DNA of 64,000 nucleotides from Lachnocurva sp029100405. GTDB lineage: Bacteria > Bacillota > Clostridia > Lachnospirales > Lachnospiraceae. Under the pieces are notes generated by a model. It was given only the letters and a program-made list of their open reading frames with translations. It was not told the DNA's origin and did no database searches. The translations under genes and the position numbers were made by a program. Shown here in pieces: positions 15,773-24,558 of the stretch; the stretch's first letter is position 1; the number at the start of each line of letters is the position of its first letter. The stretch lies in contig JBJYZC010000014.1 in NCBI GenBank assembly GCA_046263755.1, positions 1-64,000 of the forward strand, in the 5' to 3' direction.

Positions 15773-18420
15773 CGCCCTCCTGACCGGTAATTGCTCCGCT
15801 GGGTGGCACGGACGACGATCTCATCAATCCTCTCCTGCCCGATATAAACCGGGATAATGATGTCGCCGCCACCGACACCTGCCAGAGCTCCCTGTACGAT
15901 CTCTGCGAGCTTGTCTGTACCAACTACTGCTTCCTGACCGGCCTCTCCTCCGCCAAGGAGCCTGCCGCCTGCAGCGCCAAAGATCGTCGGGCTGTTTAAG
16001 ATGTAGGCATCATCCATGGCTTTCCGGTACCAGTCCACAGAAAGATGCGGAACTGAAGGCGGGTCAATGGAGAGCTTGCCGCTGATGGAGAAGTGTGGGA
16101 GCTTGATCTTTGGAAGCTCCAGATGACACCCGGCAAAGAAACCTTTGATGCGGTCAAGGCCACCGCTTACGATGCTCTTTGCATTCTCGATCATGGAGGA
16201 GAATGCTCCTTTGATGTCATCGAGCTTTCCCTGTGCAGAAGACAAGGCATCCCCGAGCTTCCCGCCCGTCAACTCATTGATCTTCGAGAATCCTGCCTCC
16301 CAGATCGACTTGTAGGCATCCACTGCGGTACCAATGATGCCCTTGATCCCACCTCCATGCTGATCAACAGACGCCTGAATGGCATCCCACGCGGTGCCGG
16401 TGTTTGTTTTTACGGTGTCCCATGCGGTACTGATGGTGGTCTTTACGGTATCAAAAGCAGTTCCGGCTGTCGTCTTGATCCCATCCCATGCACCGGAGAG
16501 TATCGTGATGATCCCGCTCCACGCTGTCGATGCAGCAGAGCTGATGGTCGACCACGTATTGCCAAGAAAATCGGAGATTCCGGTAAAGACCGTCGTTGCC
16601 GTGGTGCTGATTCCGCTCCACAGTCCGGTGAAGAAGCTGCTTATGCCGTTCCAGACAGTCTCCGTGGTGGACTGGATACCGTCCCAAAGCCCGGAGAAGA
16701 AGGTACCGAGCCCTTCCCCGATCGACTGCACGCCAGAACACACTGTTTCCCATACGCCGCCGAACCACTCTGAGATTTCTCCCCAGTGCTTCACAATCTC
16801 AATCACCGCAACCACAGCAGCTACCACCGCCGCAATGATCCCGATGATCGGAAGGATCGGAACGGATACCGCTCCAATCGCAGGAATCACCGTGCCGGAA
16901 AGGAAACCCACAAACTTCCCAACAATACTCGTGACAGATCCGACCGCTGTGACAACTTTTCCTACACCAACAAGAACTGGCCCTACTGCGGCGGCAATGA
17001 GTGCTGCCTTGACAATGGATTCCTGCATTCCTGGAGATAATCCATCCCATGCGTCTTTCAGTCCCGTGACCACATCCTTGATCTGTGTCATAGCCTCGGT
17101 GATCATTGGGGCAGACGCGTCCACGATCTCAGCCCCGAGGTCCTTCAGGTTGTTCATCACAACCGTCAACTGATCGAGTGGATCCAGCGTCTCGTTAAAG
17201 GTGTTCTCTACGGAACCTGCGTAATCTCCAAGAGTGGAAGACAGGTCGTCGAGGGAGAGCTTTCCACTCTGTACCGCGTTGTAGATCGCACCACCGGCAC
17301 GAGAGCCGAACAGATCATAGGCTGCCTGCAGCTTCTCCGTATCGCTCTGGTTGCTGTTCATTGTCTTGGAGAAGTCCTTCAGAGCGTCACTCAGGGACTG
17401 ACCATTCTTCGTCGCAACCTTTTGCGCCTTAGTAAGACCAGTCAGCATGGTCGAGGTATCCAAACCGGACATCTCAACTGCTCCCATAAAGCCAGCCGCC
17501 TGCTCCGCAGAAAGTCCCATTGCCTGAAACTGTCCGGCATTCTTGGAAAGGTCCTGCGACAGCGTGTCCATCGACACACCGGTTGCCTGCCCGACTTGGT
17601 TCAAGGCATCAAGAAGGTTCCCAGCATCATCCGACGACTGCCCGAAGGCATTGAGGACGGAAGATACGTTATCAACCGAGGTCGATACATCCGTCGAATT
17701 CAGCGTTGCAAACTCCACAAACTTCGTAGAAAGATCTTCCAGCGCGTCCCCGGTCAGTCCGAATCTCGTGTTCACTTCGCCGATGGCATCGCCTGCGGTC
17801 TGAAAGTCTGTCGGGATGGTTTCCGCGATCGACTTGGCACGCTTCTGCATGTCTTCAAGGGCAGCCCCGCTTGCACCGGTTTTCTCAGTGACGGTATCGA
17901 GTGCCTCATCGACTTCCTTCCACGCAGCAACCGACGCTGCGCCGACTGCTGCGACCGGAACTGTGATGCCCTTGGTGAGCCCACCTCCGACATCACTGAT
18001 CTTGCCGCCGACTTCTTTCATCTTGTCACCGGCGACCTGAAGCTGCTGGCCGGCAACGGAACCAAACTTTTTATACTCGTCCTCGAGTCCCTCGAGCGAC
18101 TGCTTGGTCGCCTCGATCTCCCGAGTCAGCGCTTCCTGCTGCTTCTGCGTCTCCTCTGTCTGTGGCCCGGCTTTGAGCTGCGCGAGAGCTTCCTTCTCCT
18201 CTGCGAGCTTCTTCTTTGTCGCATCGATCGCGTCAGTGAGGTATTTCTGCTTCTGCGCCAGAAGGTCCGCATTGCCCGGGTCCATCTTCAGAAGCTTGTC
18301 TACGTCCTTAAGATTGCTCTGGGTATCCCGAATCTCCTTGTTCACACCCTTCAGGGCATTGGAGAGCTTGGTCGTATCGCCATCCAGCTCGATTGTGATT
18401 CCTTTGATGCGGTCTGCCAT
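15769..18420 (-). CDS. Phage tail tape measure protein
   Basis: 883 residues. The N-terminus is a long coiled coil (about 10-140, heavy in K, E, Q, A) after the typical opening IKGITIELDGDTTKLSNALK. A glycine/alanine hydrophobic region (about 440-530) probably inserts into the host membrane, followed by tryptophan-containing repeats of the form W-x-G/T-I-x-x-x (about 540-680). These features and its length define the protein that sets tail length. It follows the frameshifted chaperone gene, as in most siphophages. Confidence 0.95.
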   Translation of the reverse strand: MADRIKGITIELDGDTTKLSNALKGVNKEIRDTQSNLKDVDKLLKMDPGNADLLAQKQKYLTDAIDATKKKLAEEKEALAQLKAGPQTEETQKQQEALTREIEATKQSLEGLEDEYKKFGSVAGQQLQVAGDKMKEVGGKISDVGGGLTKGITVPVAAVGAASVAAWKEVDEALDTVTEKTGASGAALEDMQKRAKSIAETIPTDFQTAGDAIGEVNTRFGLTGDALEDLSTKFVEFATLNSTDVSTSVDNVSSVLNAFGQSSDDAGNLLDALNQVGQATGVSMDTLSQDLSKNAGQFQAMGLSAEQAAGFMGAVEMSGLDTSTMLTGLTKAQKVATKNGQSLSDALKDFSKTMNSNQSDTEKLQAAYDLFGSRAGGAIYNAVQSGKLSLDDLSSTLGDYAGSVENTFNETLDPLDQLTVVMNNLKDLGAEIVDASAPMITEAMTQIKDVVTGLKDAWDGLSPGMQESIVKAALIAAAVGPVLVGVGKVVTAVGSVTSIVGKFVGFLSGTVIPAIGAVSVPILPIIGIIAAVVAAVVAVIEIVKHWGEISEWFGGVWETVCSGVQSIGEGLGTFFSGLWDGIQSTTETVWNGISSFFTGLWSGISTTATTVFTGISDFLGNTWSTISSAASTAWSGIITILSGAWDGIKTTAGTAFDTVKTTISTAWDTVKTNTGTAWDAIQASVDQHGGGIKGIIGTAVDAYKSIWEAGFSKINELTGGKLGDALSSAQGKLDDIKGAFSSMIENAKSIVSGGLDRIKGFFAGCHLELPKIKLPHFSISGKLSIDPPSVPHLSVDWYRKAMDDAYILNSPTIFGAAGGRLLGGGEAGQEAVVGTDKLAEIVQGALAGVGGGDIIIPVYIGQERIDEIVVRATQRSNYRSGGR

Positions 18421-18473
18421 AGTCTCCTCCTCCCTTCATGGCATGAAAAACACCGGCTCATCACCGATGCGGT

Positions 18474-18668
18474 TTAAAATTGATCGAAATCCTGTTGTGT
18501 TGCTACCTGTCGATATTCGTCATCACAGAGGTCGTTCCCGGATTCGATGATCATGTCCATCACGGCTCCTTCGTCCAGCTCATCAAGCTCAGACAGTGTC
18601 AGCCCCATCTGCTTCGCCCTCAGGAGGTATACTGCCGTGTTTACTTCCCGCTCCGTTGGGCGGCTTCT
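18474..18668 (-). CDS. Frameshift extension of tail chaperone (gpGT-like, T part)
   Basis: 64 codons in the -1 frame, joined to codon 116 of the short form by ribosomal slippage at 18674-18668, giving a GT protein of about 180 residues. The extension starts RSRPTEREVNTAVYLL and is acidic at its end. The same frame is open upstream to 18767 by chance, but no ribosome site supports independent translation. Gene order and a perfect slippery heptamer make this a typical lambda-like G/GT pair. Confidence 0.85.
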   Translation of the reverse strand, partial: RSRPTEREVNTAVYLLRAKQMGLTLSELDELDEGAVMDMIIESGNDLCDDEYRQVATQQDFDQF

Positions 18669-19015
18669 TTTTTTGGTTTCGACGTCGTCCTCCGTGATCC
18701 CAGATAAAGGGTAACAAACTCCTGCATGTGCAAAAAGAGCTCTGCCCCGTCGAACTGGTCCGCCCATTCAAGAAATACGTCCTCGTTCAGCTTGTTCATG
18801 TCACGCTTTTCGGCCTGCGCATTCATAATGAAGGCCAGCTTATCTCCAACCGTCATGTCGGTCTGGTCATCTTCGCTGTTCTCCATCTTGTTTAAGAGGA
18901 TCATAAGGTCCTGATGGAAGGCCTGCTTGTAGCGGTATGCTGTAGTCCCCGTTGCGAGAAACGGGAACTTCTGCTCCGACCCATCACTGAGCCGGAGTGA
19001 AATTTCCTGATACAT
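18641..19015 (-). CDS. Tail assembly chaperone, short form (gpG-like)
   Basis: 124 residues with AAGGAGGGG before the start. Acidic helical protein between the major tail protein and the tape measure, the usual place of lambda gpG analogues, which coat the tape measure during tail assembly. The end of the frame carries a slippery A-AAA-AAA site giving the longer GT product. The last eight residues (EAAQRSGK) are made only when no shift occurs. Confidence 0.9.
   Translation of the reverse strand: MYQEISLRLSDGSEQKFPFLATGTTAYRYKQAFHQDLMILLNKMENSEDDQTDMTVGDKLAFIMNAQAEKRDMNKLNEDVFLEWADQFDGAELFLHMQEFVTLYLGSRRTTSKPKKEAAQRSGK
18668..18674 (-). promoter_or_regulatory. Programmed -1 ribosomal frameshift site
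   Basis: In the gpG frame the codons are CCA AAA AAA GAA, so the heptamer A-AAA-AAA followed by G fits the X-XXY-YYZ rule. A shift here changes KK-EAAQRSGK-stop into KK-RSRPTEREV and onward. Confidence 0.85.
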
Positions 19016-19030
19016 GTTGTCCCCTCCTTA

Positions 19031-19687
19031 TCACTTGCCGGAACCGGTCGCCGTAGATGAAGAGCTACCGTCCGACGCAGCAGCGCTTGTCGTTCCGGAT
19101 GTCTTCGCCGCAGCAGGTGTGTAGACCTTGCTATACCAGTTCTGGTAGGTCGCATCCGTTGTGTCTGCACCGGAGCGGGCCTTGACGATGTTCTTGCCAA
19201 GCGTCGCATCTTTGATGCTGGTGGCATTGATTGTCAGGCTCTCGGTCTGCACCTCGATAGAGTCCTCCTTCGTGGACGATGCCACAGACGGTCTTGTTGC
19301 CGTGCAGTTGTACATGACATGGCGGATCTCATTCACATCGCCGTCAAACTCAAAGAGCAGGGCAAAGTGAATGGGCTGAGCGTCGGCATCTTCGATCAGT
19401 ACCCCGTTTCCGTCCTTGATCTCGCCGAGCACATTCTCCCGGAAATCCTCCGGAACCATGGCGGACTCGAAGTCTCCGTTGTAGCCGCTGTTTGCATTCG
19501 TTACATAGTACTGCACGCCATCCGCCCAGAAGATCGTCTGGTCTCCTTGTGCATCCAGCGAGAGGGATACCGCGCCCGGCCATGCAATCGGATCCGCAAA
19601 GGTGGCGGTCCCATCCTCCGCAATCGTCGCGATGGCATAATGTACGTTTTTCAGGTTGTACTTGACCTTATTCTTTTTACTTGCCAT
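19031..19687 (-). CDS. Phage major tail protein
   Basis: 218 residues from the ATG at 19687 (GGAGGCC upstream). It contains the segment YAIATIAEDGTATFADPIAW and a later LLFEFDGDV strand, as in phi13-type major tail tube proteins. The C-terminus is low-complexity A/T/S (SGTTSAAASDGSSSS), probably a flexible surface tail. Position between tail completion and chaperone genes supports the call. Confidence 0.9.
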   Translation of the reverse strand: MASKKNKVKYNLKNVHYAIATIAEDGTATFADPIAWPGAVSLSLDAQGDQTIFWADGVQYYVTNANSGYNGDFESAMVPEDFRENVLGEIKDGNGVLIEDADAQPIHFALLFEFDGDVNEIRHVMYNCTATRPSVASSTKEDSIEVQTESLTINATSIKDATLGKNIVKARSGADTTDATYQNWYSKVYTPAAAKTSGTTSAAASDGSSSSTATGSGK

Positions 19688-19688
19688 T

Positions 19689-20006
19689 TCAGGCCTCCTG
19701 TTCAAATGAATACAGGACCTCATAGAGCTTCTCCGACTCTATCCAGGTCTCTGTCTTTTCAAAGAAGATCCCGCTCCCTATGAGCAGACCTTCCAGTTTC
19801 TTTTCTGTCTCCGGATCCTTCTTGTCCGTGTAGAGCTCGATGTCGATTTCCGTAATCGGAAAATACACCGTCCCATCCGCAGCGAAGTTGTCGCTGTTTG
19901 GACAGCGGAAACAGAGAAAGGGAGGATCCGGTCCCTCGCCCTCCGCAAAATGATCGTAGGCATAGGGAAGCCCCAGCTCCTCCAGAATCTGTATGATCTT
20001 ATCCAT
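19689..20006 (-). CDS. Phage tail terminator/completion protein
   Basis: 105 residues, GGAGGAAG before start. The sequence (MDKIIQILEELGLPYAYDHF, then a YFPITEIDIELYTDKKDPE strand-helix segment) fits the small tail-terminator fold found between the HK97 gp10-like protein and the tail tube gene. It caps the growing tail and joins it to the head. Identification rests on gene order plus this pattern. Confidence 0.8.
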   Translation of the reverse strand: MDKIIQILEELGLPYAYDHFAEGEGPDPPFLCFRCPNSDNFAADGTVYFPITEIDIELYTDKKDPETEKKLEGLLIGSGIFFEKTETWIESEKLYEVLYSFEQEA

Positions 20007-20021
20007 TGCTTCCTCCTGTCC

Positions 20022-20393
20022 TCAGCCCTTTAGTTCCTTCTCAATCTCATCACTCAGCTTCCCGGTAATCTCTTCCTCAACCGGGGCGATGTGGGGAATT
20101 CCCTCGACTCTACCGCCGCCGCGCTTGGCATGGCCTTTCTCCAACAGATGCGTCAGTCCATAGATCTTGTTATGGACGACCACCTCTGCTCCAATGGCGC
20201 TTTCCTTCTGCACTGTGGATCTCCATCCTTTGGCATACTTGCCAGTGCGTTTCGGTGACTTTTCCTTCAGTTCCTTTACGGCTTCCTTCCCGGCATCCAT
20301 GATCTCCTGCTTCACAAGGTCGTTCACATCATCTGCGTAATCGGAGAGTGTCTTTTCAACTGTGGCCGCAAGATCATATACCTTCACCTTCAT
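20022..20393 (-). CDS. HK97 gp10-like head-tail joining protein
   Basis: 123 residues. Typical helical N-terminus and the motif KSPKRTGKYAKGWRS followed by GLTHLLEKGHAKRGGGRV, characteristic of the HK97-gp10 family. Overlaps the upstream head-tail adaptor by four bases. Structural role at the head-tail neck. Confidence 0.9.
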   Translation of the reverse strand: MKVKVYDLAATVEKTLSDYADDVNDLVKQEIMDAGKEAVKELKEKSPKRTGKYAKGWRSTVQKESAIGAEVVVHNKIYGLTHLLEKGHAKRGGGRVEGIPHIAPVEEEITGKLSDEIEKELKG

Positions 20394-20722
20394 CGCTTCA
20401 CCCTCTCACACTTGAATTTCAGACTGTTGCGTTTGAATCCCATAGGATCAATGGCGATAACGTTGTAGATCGCATCCCCTAGACGAATCCGGATCTTTGT
20501 GGAGTCGAGCACTTCGAGGCACTTCGCATACCGGACGGTAAAATCAATCGCATCGGTACTGTTTGTCGTCCCAGCTTCCTGCTTCTCGGAGCCTCCGCTC
20601 TGAACCGGAGTCGCCCAGCAGGTGTAGAAGTCGACCCACGTATTGGTGTGGTTCCCGTACTTATCCTTCACGACCTCATTCTTCTGGATCGTAAGCCGGA
20701 CATTCATAGCTGCAATATTCAT
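20390..20722 (-). CDS. Head-tail adaptor (SPP1 gp16-like)
   Basis: 110 residues; CGGAGGTGTG before the start. Beta-barrel stopper family: NVRLTIQKNEVVKDKYGN, WVDFYTCWATPV, and late DAIYNVIAIDPM strands. Closes the connector pore after packaging and joins the tail. Order capsid, connector, adaptor, gp10 is the classical neck set. Confidence 0.9.
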   Translation of the reverse strand: MNIAAMNVRLTIQKNEVVKDKYGNHTNTWVDFYTCWATPVQSGGSEKQEAGTTNSTDAIDFTVRYAKCLEVLDSTKIRIRLGDAIYNVIAIDPMGFKRNSLKFKCERVKR

Positions 20723-20734
20723 CTCACACCTCCG

Positions 20735-21004
20735 TCAGAACTTCGGGTCCCGTTCTCCGAAGAGCAGGTTCCGAAGCGTGATCGTGAGCGCGTGATGATC
20801 GGCTTCCTCTCGGTGCTCATTAAGATAAGCAAGGGCATAAAGGACGGCCACCACCGTGATCGGGCTGCTCTCGTCAGCGAGGCTGTCCTTCCGGAGCACA
20901 GATGCCACAAGGCTCTCTGCCGCGTCCAGTTCCTGCTGGATCAGATCATCTTCATCGTTTGAATCGACCCTGAGATACTGTTTTGCTTCCTCCAGCTTTA
21001 GCAT
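20735..21004 (-). CDS. Head-tail connector (HK97 gp6-like)
   Basis: 89 residues from the ATG at 21004 (GAGAGGAGGAAG upstream). Helical protein starting MLKLEEAKQYLRVDSNDED, the typical pattern of gp6/gp15-like connector proteins that sit under the portal. The longer frame to 21049 lacks a ribosome site. Confidence 0.9.
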   Translation of the reverse strand: MLKLEEAKQYLRVDSNDEDDLIQQELDAAESLVASVLRKDSLADESSPITVVAVLYALAYLNEHREEADHHALTITLRNLLFGERDPKF

Positions 21005-21024
21005 CGCTTCCTCCTCTCCAGTCA

Positions 21025-21055
21025 GAAAGAAAGCCCAGAGCTTTGACACTCTGAG
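21025..21055 (-). terminator. Weak intrinsic terminator after capsid gene
   Basis: Read leftward: nine-base stem around GCTCAGAG / CTCTGGGC, eight-base loop, then TTTCTTTCT. Probably partial, allowing capsid mRNA to exceed neck-gene mRNA. Confidence 0.5.
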
Positions 21056-21079
21056 CCTCCAGCATTACGTTACTGTCGA

Positions 21080-22273
21080 TCAGGCAGATGCTCCCGCCTT
21101 CAGGATCTGTACGGCTTCCGGCAGTACCAGAAGACCGTCCACACGCTCCTTCGCTACATAGCCGATCATACCGTTTCCAGCAAAAAGCTCGCGGAGCTCC
21201 TGCATGGAACGGGTGCCGCGATCTCCGATGTTGTAGTAGCTGTAGTCACCGAATGCCATCACGGGCTTCCCGGCGGCAAGCTCCGGTGCAAAGGCACTGG
21301 TGTGGACAGCATAGCCCAGAAGTCTGTCCGGCTCGCCTGCCTGATAGGATGGCTGCCAGATGTAGGCTCCGTTGTTGTCCTTGAGCTTCCGGAGTGCCGC
21401 AAGGGTCTGGTCGTTCATGATAAACGACGCCTTCTTCCGGTACGGACGCTTCAGGGCATACACAAGATCCAGCACATCATCGGTACTGAGCTTGGTGCCG
21501 GTGAGGGTCTTTGCCACCGTGCCGCCGTTCGTGGCATCAAAGATACCAGTCGGCTTGCCCTTGCCATCGCCGTTCAGGAAGGCATCCTCCTCGGCATTTG
21601 CAATCGCAATACCGAACTGGGTCGTGATGTAGTTGGCAAGATCGAACATGGAGTCATAGAGCAGCTCCTCGGTAACCTTTACTGCAACATGCAGCTTGTG
21701 GGCATCGAGGATCTTCTGACCGAACTTCGCATCGGTGAACTGAAGAGCTCCACCCTCCTCTATCCATGCAGCCGTCGGCTTGGCACCGGCGATGTTGATC
21801 TTGTGCTCGCCAGAAGTAGTGATCTGGGTGGCAAGGCCTCTCATGATGTTCTCCTCATTCAGAACATCGATCAGTCTCGAATCCCACTCCTCCGGTACGA
21901 GGTAACCGCCATCGGCATCTACACCCTCCTGCAGGATGTCAGATACCTGATGGAAGTTCGTGCGCATGGCGGTCAGCATATCCTTCGCATACTGATCGGA
22001 AGCGCGGCCCTTCTTCTCCGGCTTCACATCGTTTCTGTTCGGCATGTTGGAAAGCGGAGCAGAAGTCGGCTGGTTCAGCTGTGCCTCAATAGCTGCCTGA
22101 CGATTCAGTCGGTCGATCTCTTTGGTAAGATCGGTGATCTCCTTCTCCATCCGGTCATAGGTTTCCCCGTCTTCTACAGAGAGAACACCGTTCTCTCCCC
22201 TGTGAGCCTCGAGGAAGGACTTTGCTGCCTCCCATGCTCTTGCTCTTTTTGCGATCAAATCCTGTACATTCAT
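21080..22273 (-). CDS. HK97-fold major capsid protein
   Basis: 397 residues. An N-terminal scaffold-like delta domain (coiled coil, about 1-95) precedes the mature part starting near DGGYLVPEEWDSRLIDVL. Typical HK97-fold strands and loops follow (AEEDAFLNGDGKGKPTGIF, RKKASFIMND, FGDYSYYNIGDRGT). The ClpP-like protease upstream presumably removes the delta domain. GGAGGAAAA lies before the start. Confidence 0.97.
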   Translation of the reverse strand: MNVQDLIAKRARAWEAAKSFLEAHRGENGVLSVEDGETYDRMEKEITDLTKEIDRLNRQAAIEAQLNQPTSAPLSNMPNRNDVKPEKKGRASDQYAKDMLTAMRTNFHQVSDILQEGVDADGGYLVPEEWDSRLIDVLNEENIMRGLATQITTSGEHKINIAGAKPTAAWIEEGGALQFTDAKFGQKILDAHKLHVAVKVTEELLYDSMFDLANYITTQFGIAIANAEEDAFLNGDGKGKPTGIFDATNGGTVAKTLTGTKLSTDDVLDLVYALKRPYRKKASFIMNDQTLAALRKLKDNNGAYIWQPSYQAGEPDRLLGYAVHTSAFAPELAAGKPVMAFGDYSYYNIGDRGTRSMQELRELFAGNGMIGYVAKERVDGLLVLPEAVQILKAGASA

Positions 22274-22286
22274 TGTGTTTTCCTCC

Positions 22287-23174
22287 TCACATCACTTTGT
22301 GCAGCAGATTCAGGCGATCCATGAGAGCATCCACGCTCCGGCCCTTCTCCGCTTTACTTCCGGCAGCAGGACCATCCTGTGCCTTGTTTGCTACTTCGTA
22401 GTGTTTCTTCACCTTGTTCGTGAAGGCAGCCGCCATCTGGCGACTGGAATAAAGGAATCCCGTGTGGATCAGATCCTTGTCCTTCTTCTTAGGATCCTCG
22501 GATTCCTGTGCTGGCTGATCCTCCTGTTCCTTGGATTCCTCCGGTTCCTTCTCATCCGGATCACCCTCGTCCGGCACTTTCTTTTCCTGCTCGTCTTCAT
22601 GGTAAAGATCCGGGCGTTCCATCACGCGGTCTGCAAAATGAAGCTCGACCGCCTTGTTGGCGTCCATCCAGGTCTCATCATCCATGAGCTTTGAGAGCTT
22701 GTTCTTGGAAAGACCGGTCTTCTTCACGTAGGCATTCAGGATGGAATCCTTCACGGAATCCAGCATAGAGATTGCCTGAGTCAGATCATCCTTGTTGCCC
22801 ATCGCCATCGTGGACGGGTTATGGATCATCAGCATCGAAACCGGGCTGACAAGAACTTCATCTCCTGCCATTGCAATGACCGATGCTGCCGATGCGGCAA
22901 GGCCATCGATCTTCACTGTGACTTTCTCCCCATAGGAAAGCAGCATGTTGTAGATCTGTGCCGCCGCCCAGACATCGCCGCCCGGAGAGTTGATCCAGAC
23001 CGTGATCGGCCCTTTGCCGGAATCCAGATCGGATTTAAAAAGAGCCGGAGTGACGTCATCGTCAAACCAGCTCTCAGAAGCGATGGTTCCGTTTAAAAAC
23101 AGCGTGCGTGCAGCAAAGTCCGGATCTTCTCCATCCGGTGCCTTGTTCCACACCCACTTCCAAAACTTGTTCAT
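22287..23174 (-). CDS. ClpP-like prohead protease
   Basis: 295 residues. ClpP fold in residues about 25-200: the oxyanion segment INSPGGDVWAA, catalytic serine in GLAASAASVIAMAG, histidine in SMLMIHNPSTMAM. A highly acidic linker (about 205-245) and a basic C-terminal tail probably act in scaffolding, as in fused protease-scaffold proteins. It matures the capsid. Overlaps the portal gene by four bases. Confidence 0.95.
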   Translation of the reverse strand: MNKFWKWVWNKAPDGEDPDFAARTLFLNGTIASESWFDDDVTPALFKSDLDSGKGPITVWINSPGGDVWAAAQIYNMLLSYGEKVTVKIDGLAASAASVIAMAGDEVLVSPVSMLMIHNPSTMAMGNKDDLTQAISMLDSVKDSILNAYVKKTGLSKNKLSKLMDDETWMDANKAVELHFADRVMERPDLYHEDEQEKKVPDEGDPDEKEPEESKEQEDQPAQESEDPKKKDKDLIHTGFLYSSRQMAAAFTNKVKKHYEVANKAQDGPAAGSKAEKGRSVDALMDRLNLLHKVM

Positions 23175-24544
23175 GTGTTCCTCCTTCGCCTTCTTAAGGG
23201 CTTTTTGTTCTTGGTATCTTCTTCCGGCTCCTGCTCTGGATCCTCCTGCTTCTTCTCAGGCTCTTCATCGGGCTCATCCTGCTCCGGAGGATCACTTCCA
23301 CCACCGGAAGTCTGGTAGGCCGCTCCTGCCGATTTCAAAGGCGTCATCGATCCATTTACAAGGAACAGGTTCCCGCCCTCTTCGTCTGGGACAAGATCCA
23401 TGTTCTCTAAGCGCCGGACATCGTTCACACACAAAAAGCCGTTGCTGATGCCGGTCGCATAGCCCTGCATCCGGGAGGCGTAGTTGCCGCGAAGAAGCCC
23501 ATCCACATTGAAACGCGCATAATAGATCATCTTCTCCTCTTTGGTAAGGAGCGACCGGGATATTGCCGACTCGATTCGGGTCAGCCAAGGCTCTAAGCTA
23601 TAGGTCACGAATTCGAGTGACTGTTCCTCGATGTTCGAAAAAGTCGCGTGCTCAAGGTCTCCAATCATATGAGGAGGCACCCGGAAGATCCGGGCAATCT
23701 CATCGATCTGGAACTTTCTTGTATCGAGGAACTGTGCCTCCTGCGGATTGATGGAGATCGGCGAGTACTTCATTCCCTCCTCGAGGACGGCTACCTTCCC
23801 GGCATTCTGGCTGCCTCCAAAGGCTGCCTGCCAGGAATCCCTCACCTTCTCCGGATCCTTCAGGATTCCCGGATGCTCAAGAACACCGGAAGGTGCGGCA
23901 CCATTCTCAAAGAACTTACTGCCATACTCCTCACATGCCATCGAAAGGCCGATCGAGTTCTTTGCCATTGCGATCGGACTGTATCCGACAAGGCCATCAA
24001 AGCCGAGACCCGGGATCTGCATCACCTCATGAGGAGAGAGCTTTACGATCGTCTCCTTCATCGTTGGTGCATCGGATCCCTTGGACCAGAGGTACTGGTA
24101 GTAGATGTGCCCGTTCTCATCCCGGTCAACGGTCATGCGGTTCGGCATCAGAGGATACAGTGCTGTGACTTCTCCCTTGCCGTTTCGGATGATCTGTACG
24201 AAACCATTTCCCCATAGGAGAAGGTGTGTCATGAGGGTCTCCCAGAAGGAATAAGCCGTCATCTCCTCATTCGGCTCGCTATGGAGAAGAAAGTACAAAG
24301 GATGATCCGTTGCCTTTACCTTACTGCCATCCTCTTCTTTGTAGAGGTGAAGCGGCAGGCTGGCCACAGCCTCCGCGAGCACCCGGACACAGGCATACAC
24401 CGCTGTCACCTGCATGGAGCTTCGCTCCGTCACAGTCTTCCCGGCTGTGGTGTGTCCGTAATAAGCGCGATACACACTGCCCGAGGTCGAGTCCTGAGGG
24501 TCTGCTCTCGCCTTCCTTCTGTGGAATAAATCTCTGAAACCCAT
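23171..24544 (-). CDS. Phage portal protein
   Basis: 457 residues, HK97-type portal (Phage_portal). Key segments: YACVRVLAEAVASLPLHLY, LTHLLLWGNGFVQIIRNGKG and FRVPPHMIGDLEHATFSNIE. The dodecamer forms the DNA entry pore. The C-terminal end is an acidic, lysine/arginine-tipped tail (PEQEPEEDTKNKKPLRRRR). GGAGGAAGC before the start. Confidence 0.97.
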   Translation of the reverse strand: MGFRDLFHRRKARADPQDSTSGSVYRAYYGHTTAGKTVTERSSMQVTAVYACVRVLAEAVASLPLHLYKEEDGSKVKATDHPLYFLLHSEPNEEMTAYSFWETLMTHLLLWGNGFVQIIRNGKGEVTALYPLMPNRMTVDRDENGHIYYQYLWSKGSDAPTMKETIVKLSPHEVMQIPGLGFDGLVGYSPIAMAKNSIGLSMACEEYGSKFFENGAAPSGVLEHPGILKDPEKVRDSWQAAFGGSQNAGKVAVLEEGMKYSPISINPQEAQFLDTRKFQIDEIARIFRVPPHMIGDLEHATFSNIEEQSLEFVTYSLEPWLTRIESAISRSLLTKEEKMIYYARFNVDGLLRGNYASRMQGYATGISNGFLCVNDVRRLENMDLVPDEEGGNLFLVNGSMTPLKSAGAAYQTSGGGSDPPEQDEPDEEPEKKQEDPEQEPEEDTKNKKPLRRRRRNT

Positions 24545-24558
24545 TTATGCTTCCTCCA

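Noticed and set aside
18474..18767. Independent 97-codon gene in the tail chaperone region
   Set aside because: Its first part has no ribosome site and only the segment after the slippery site is meaningful, so it is annotated as the frameshift extension.
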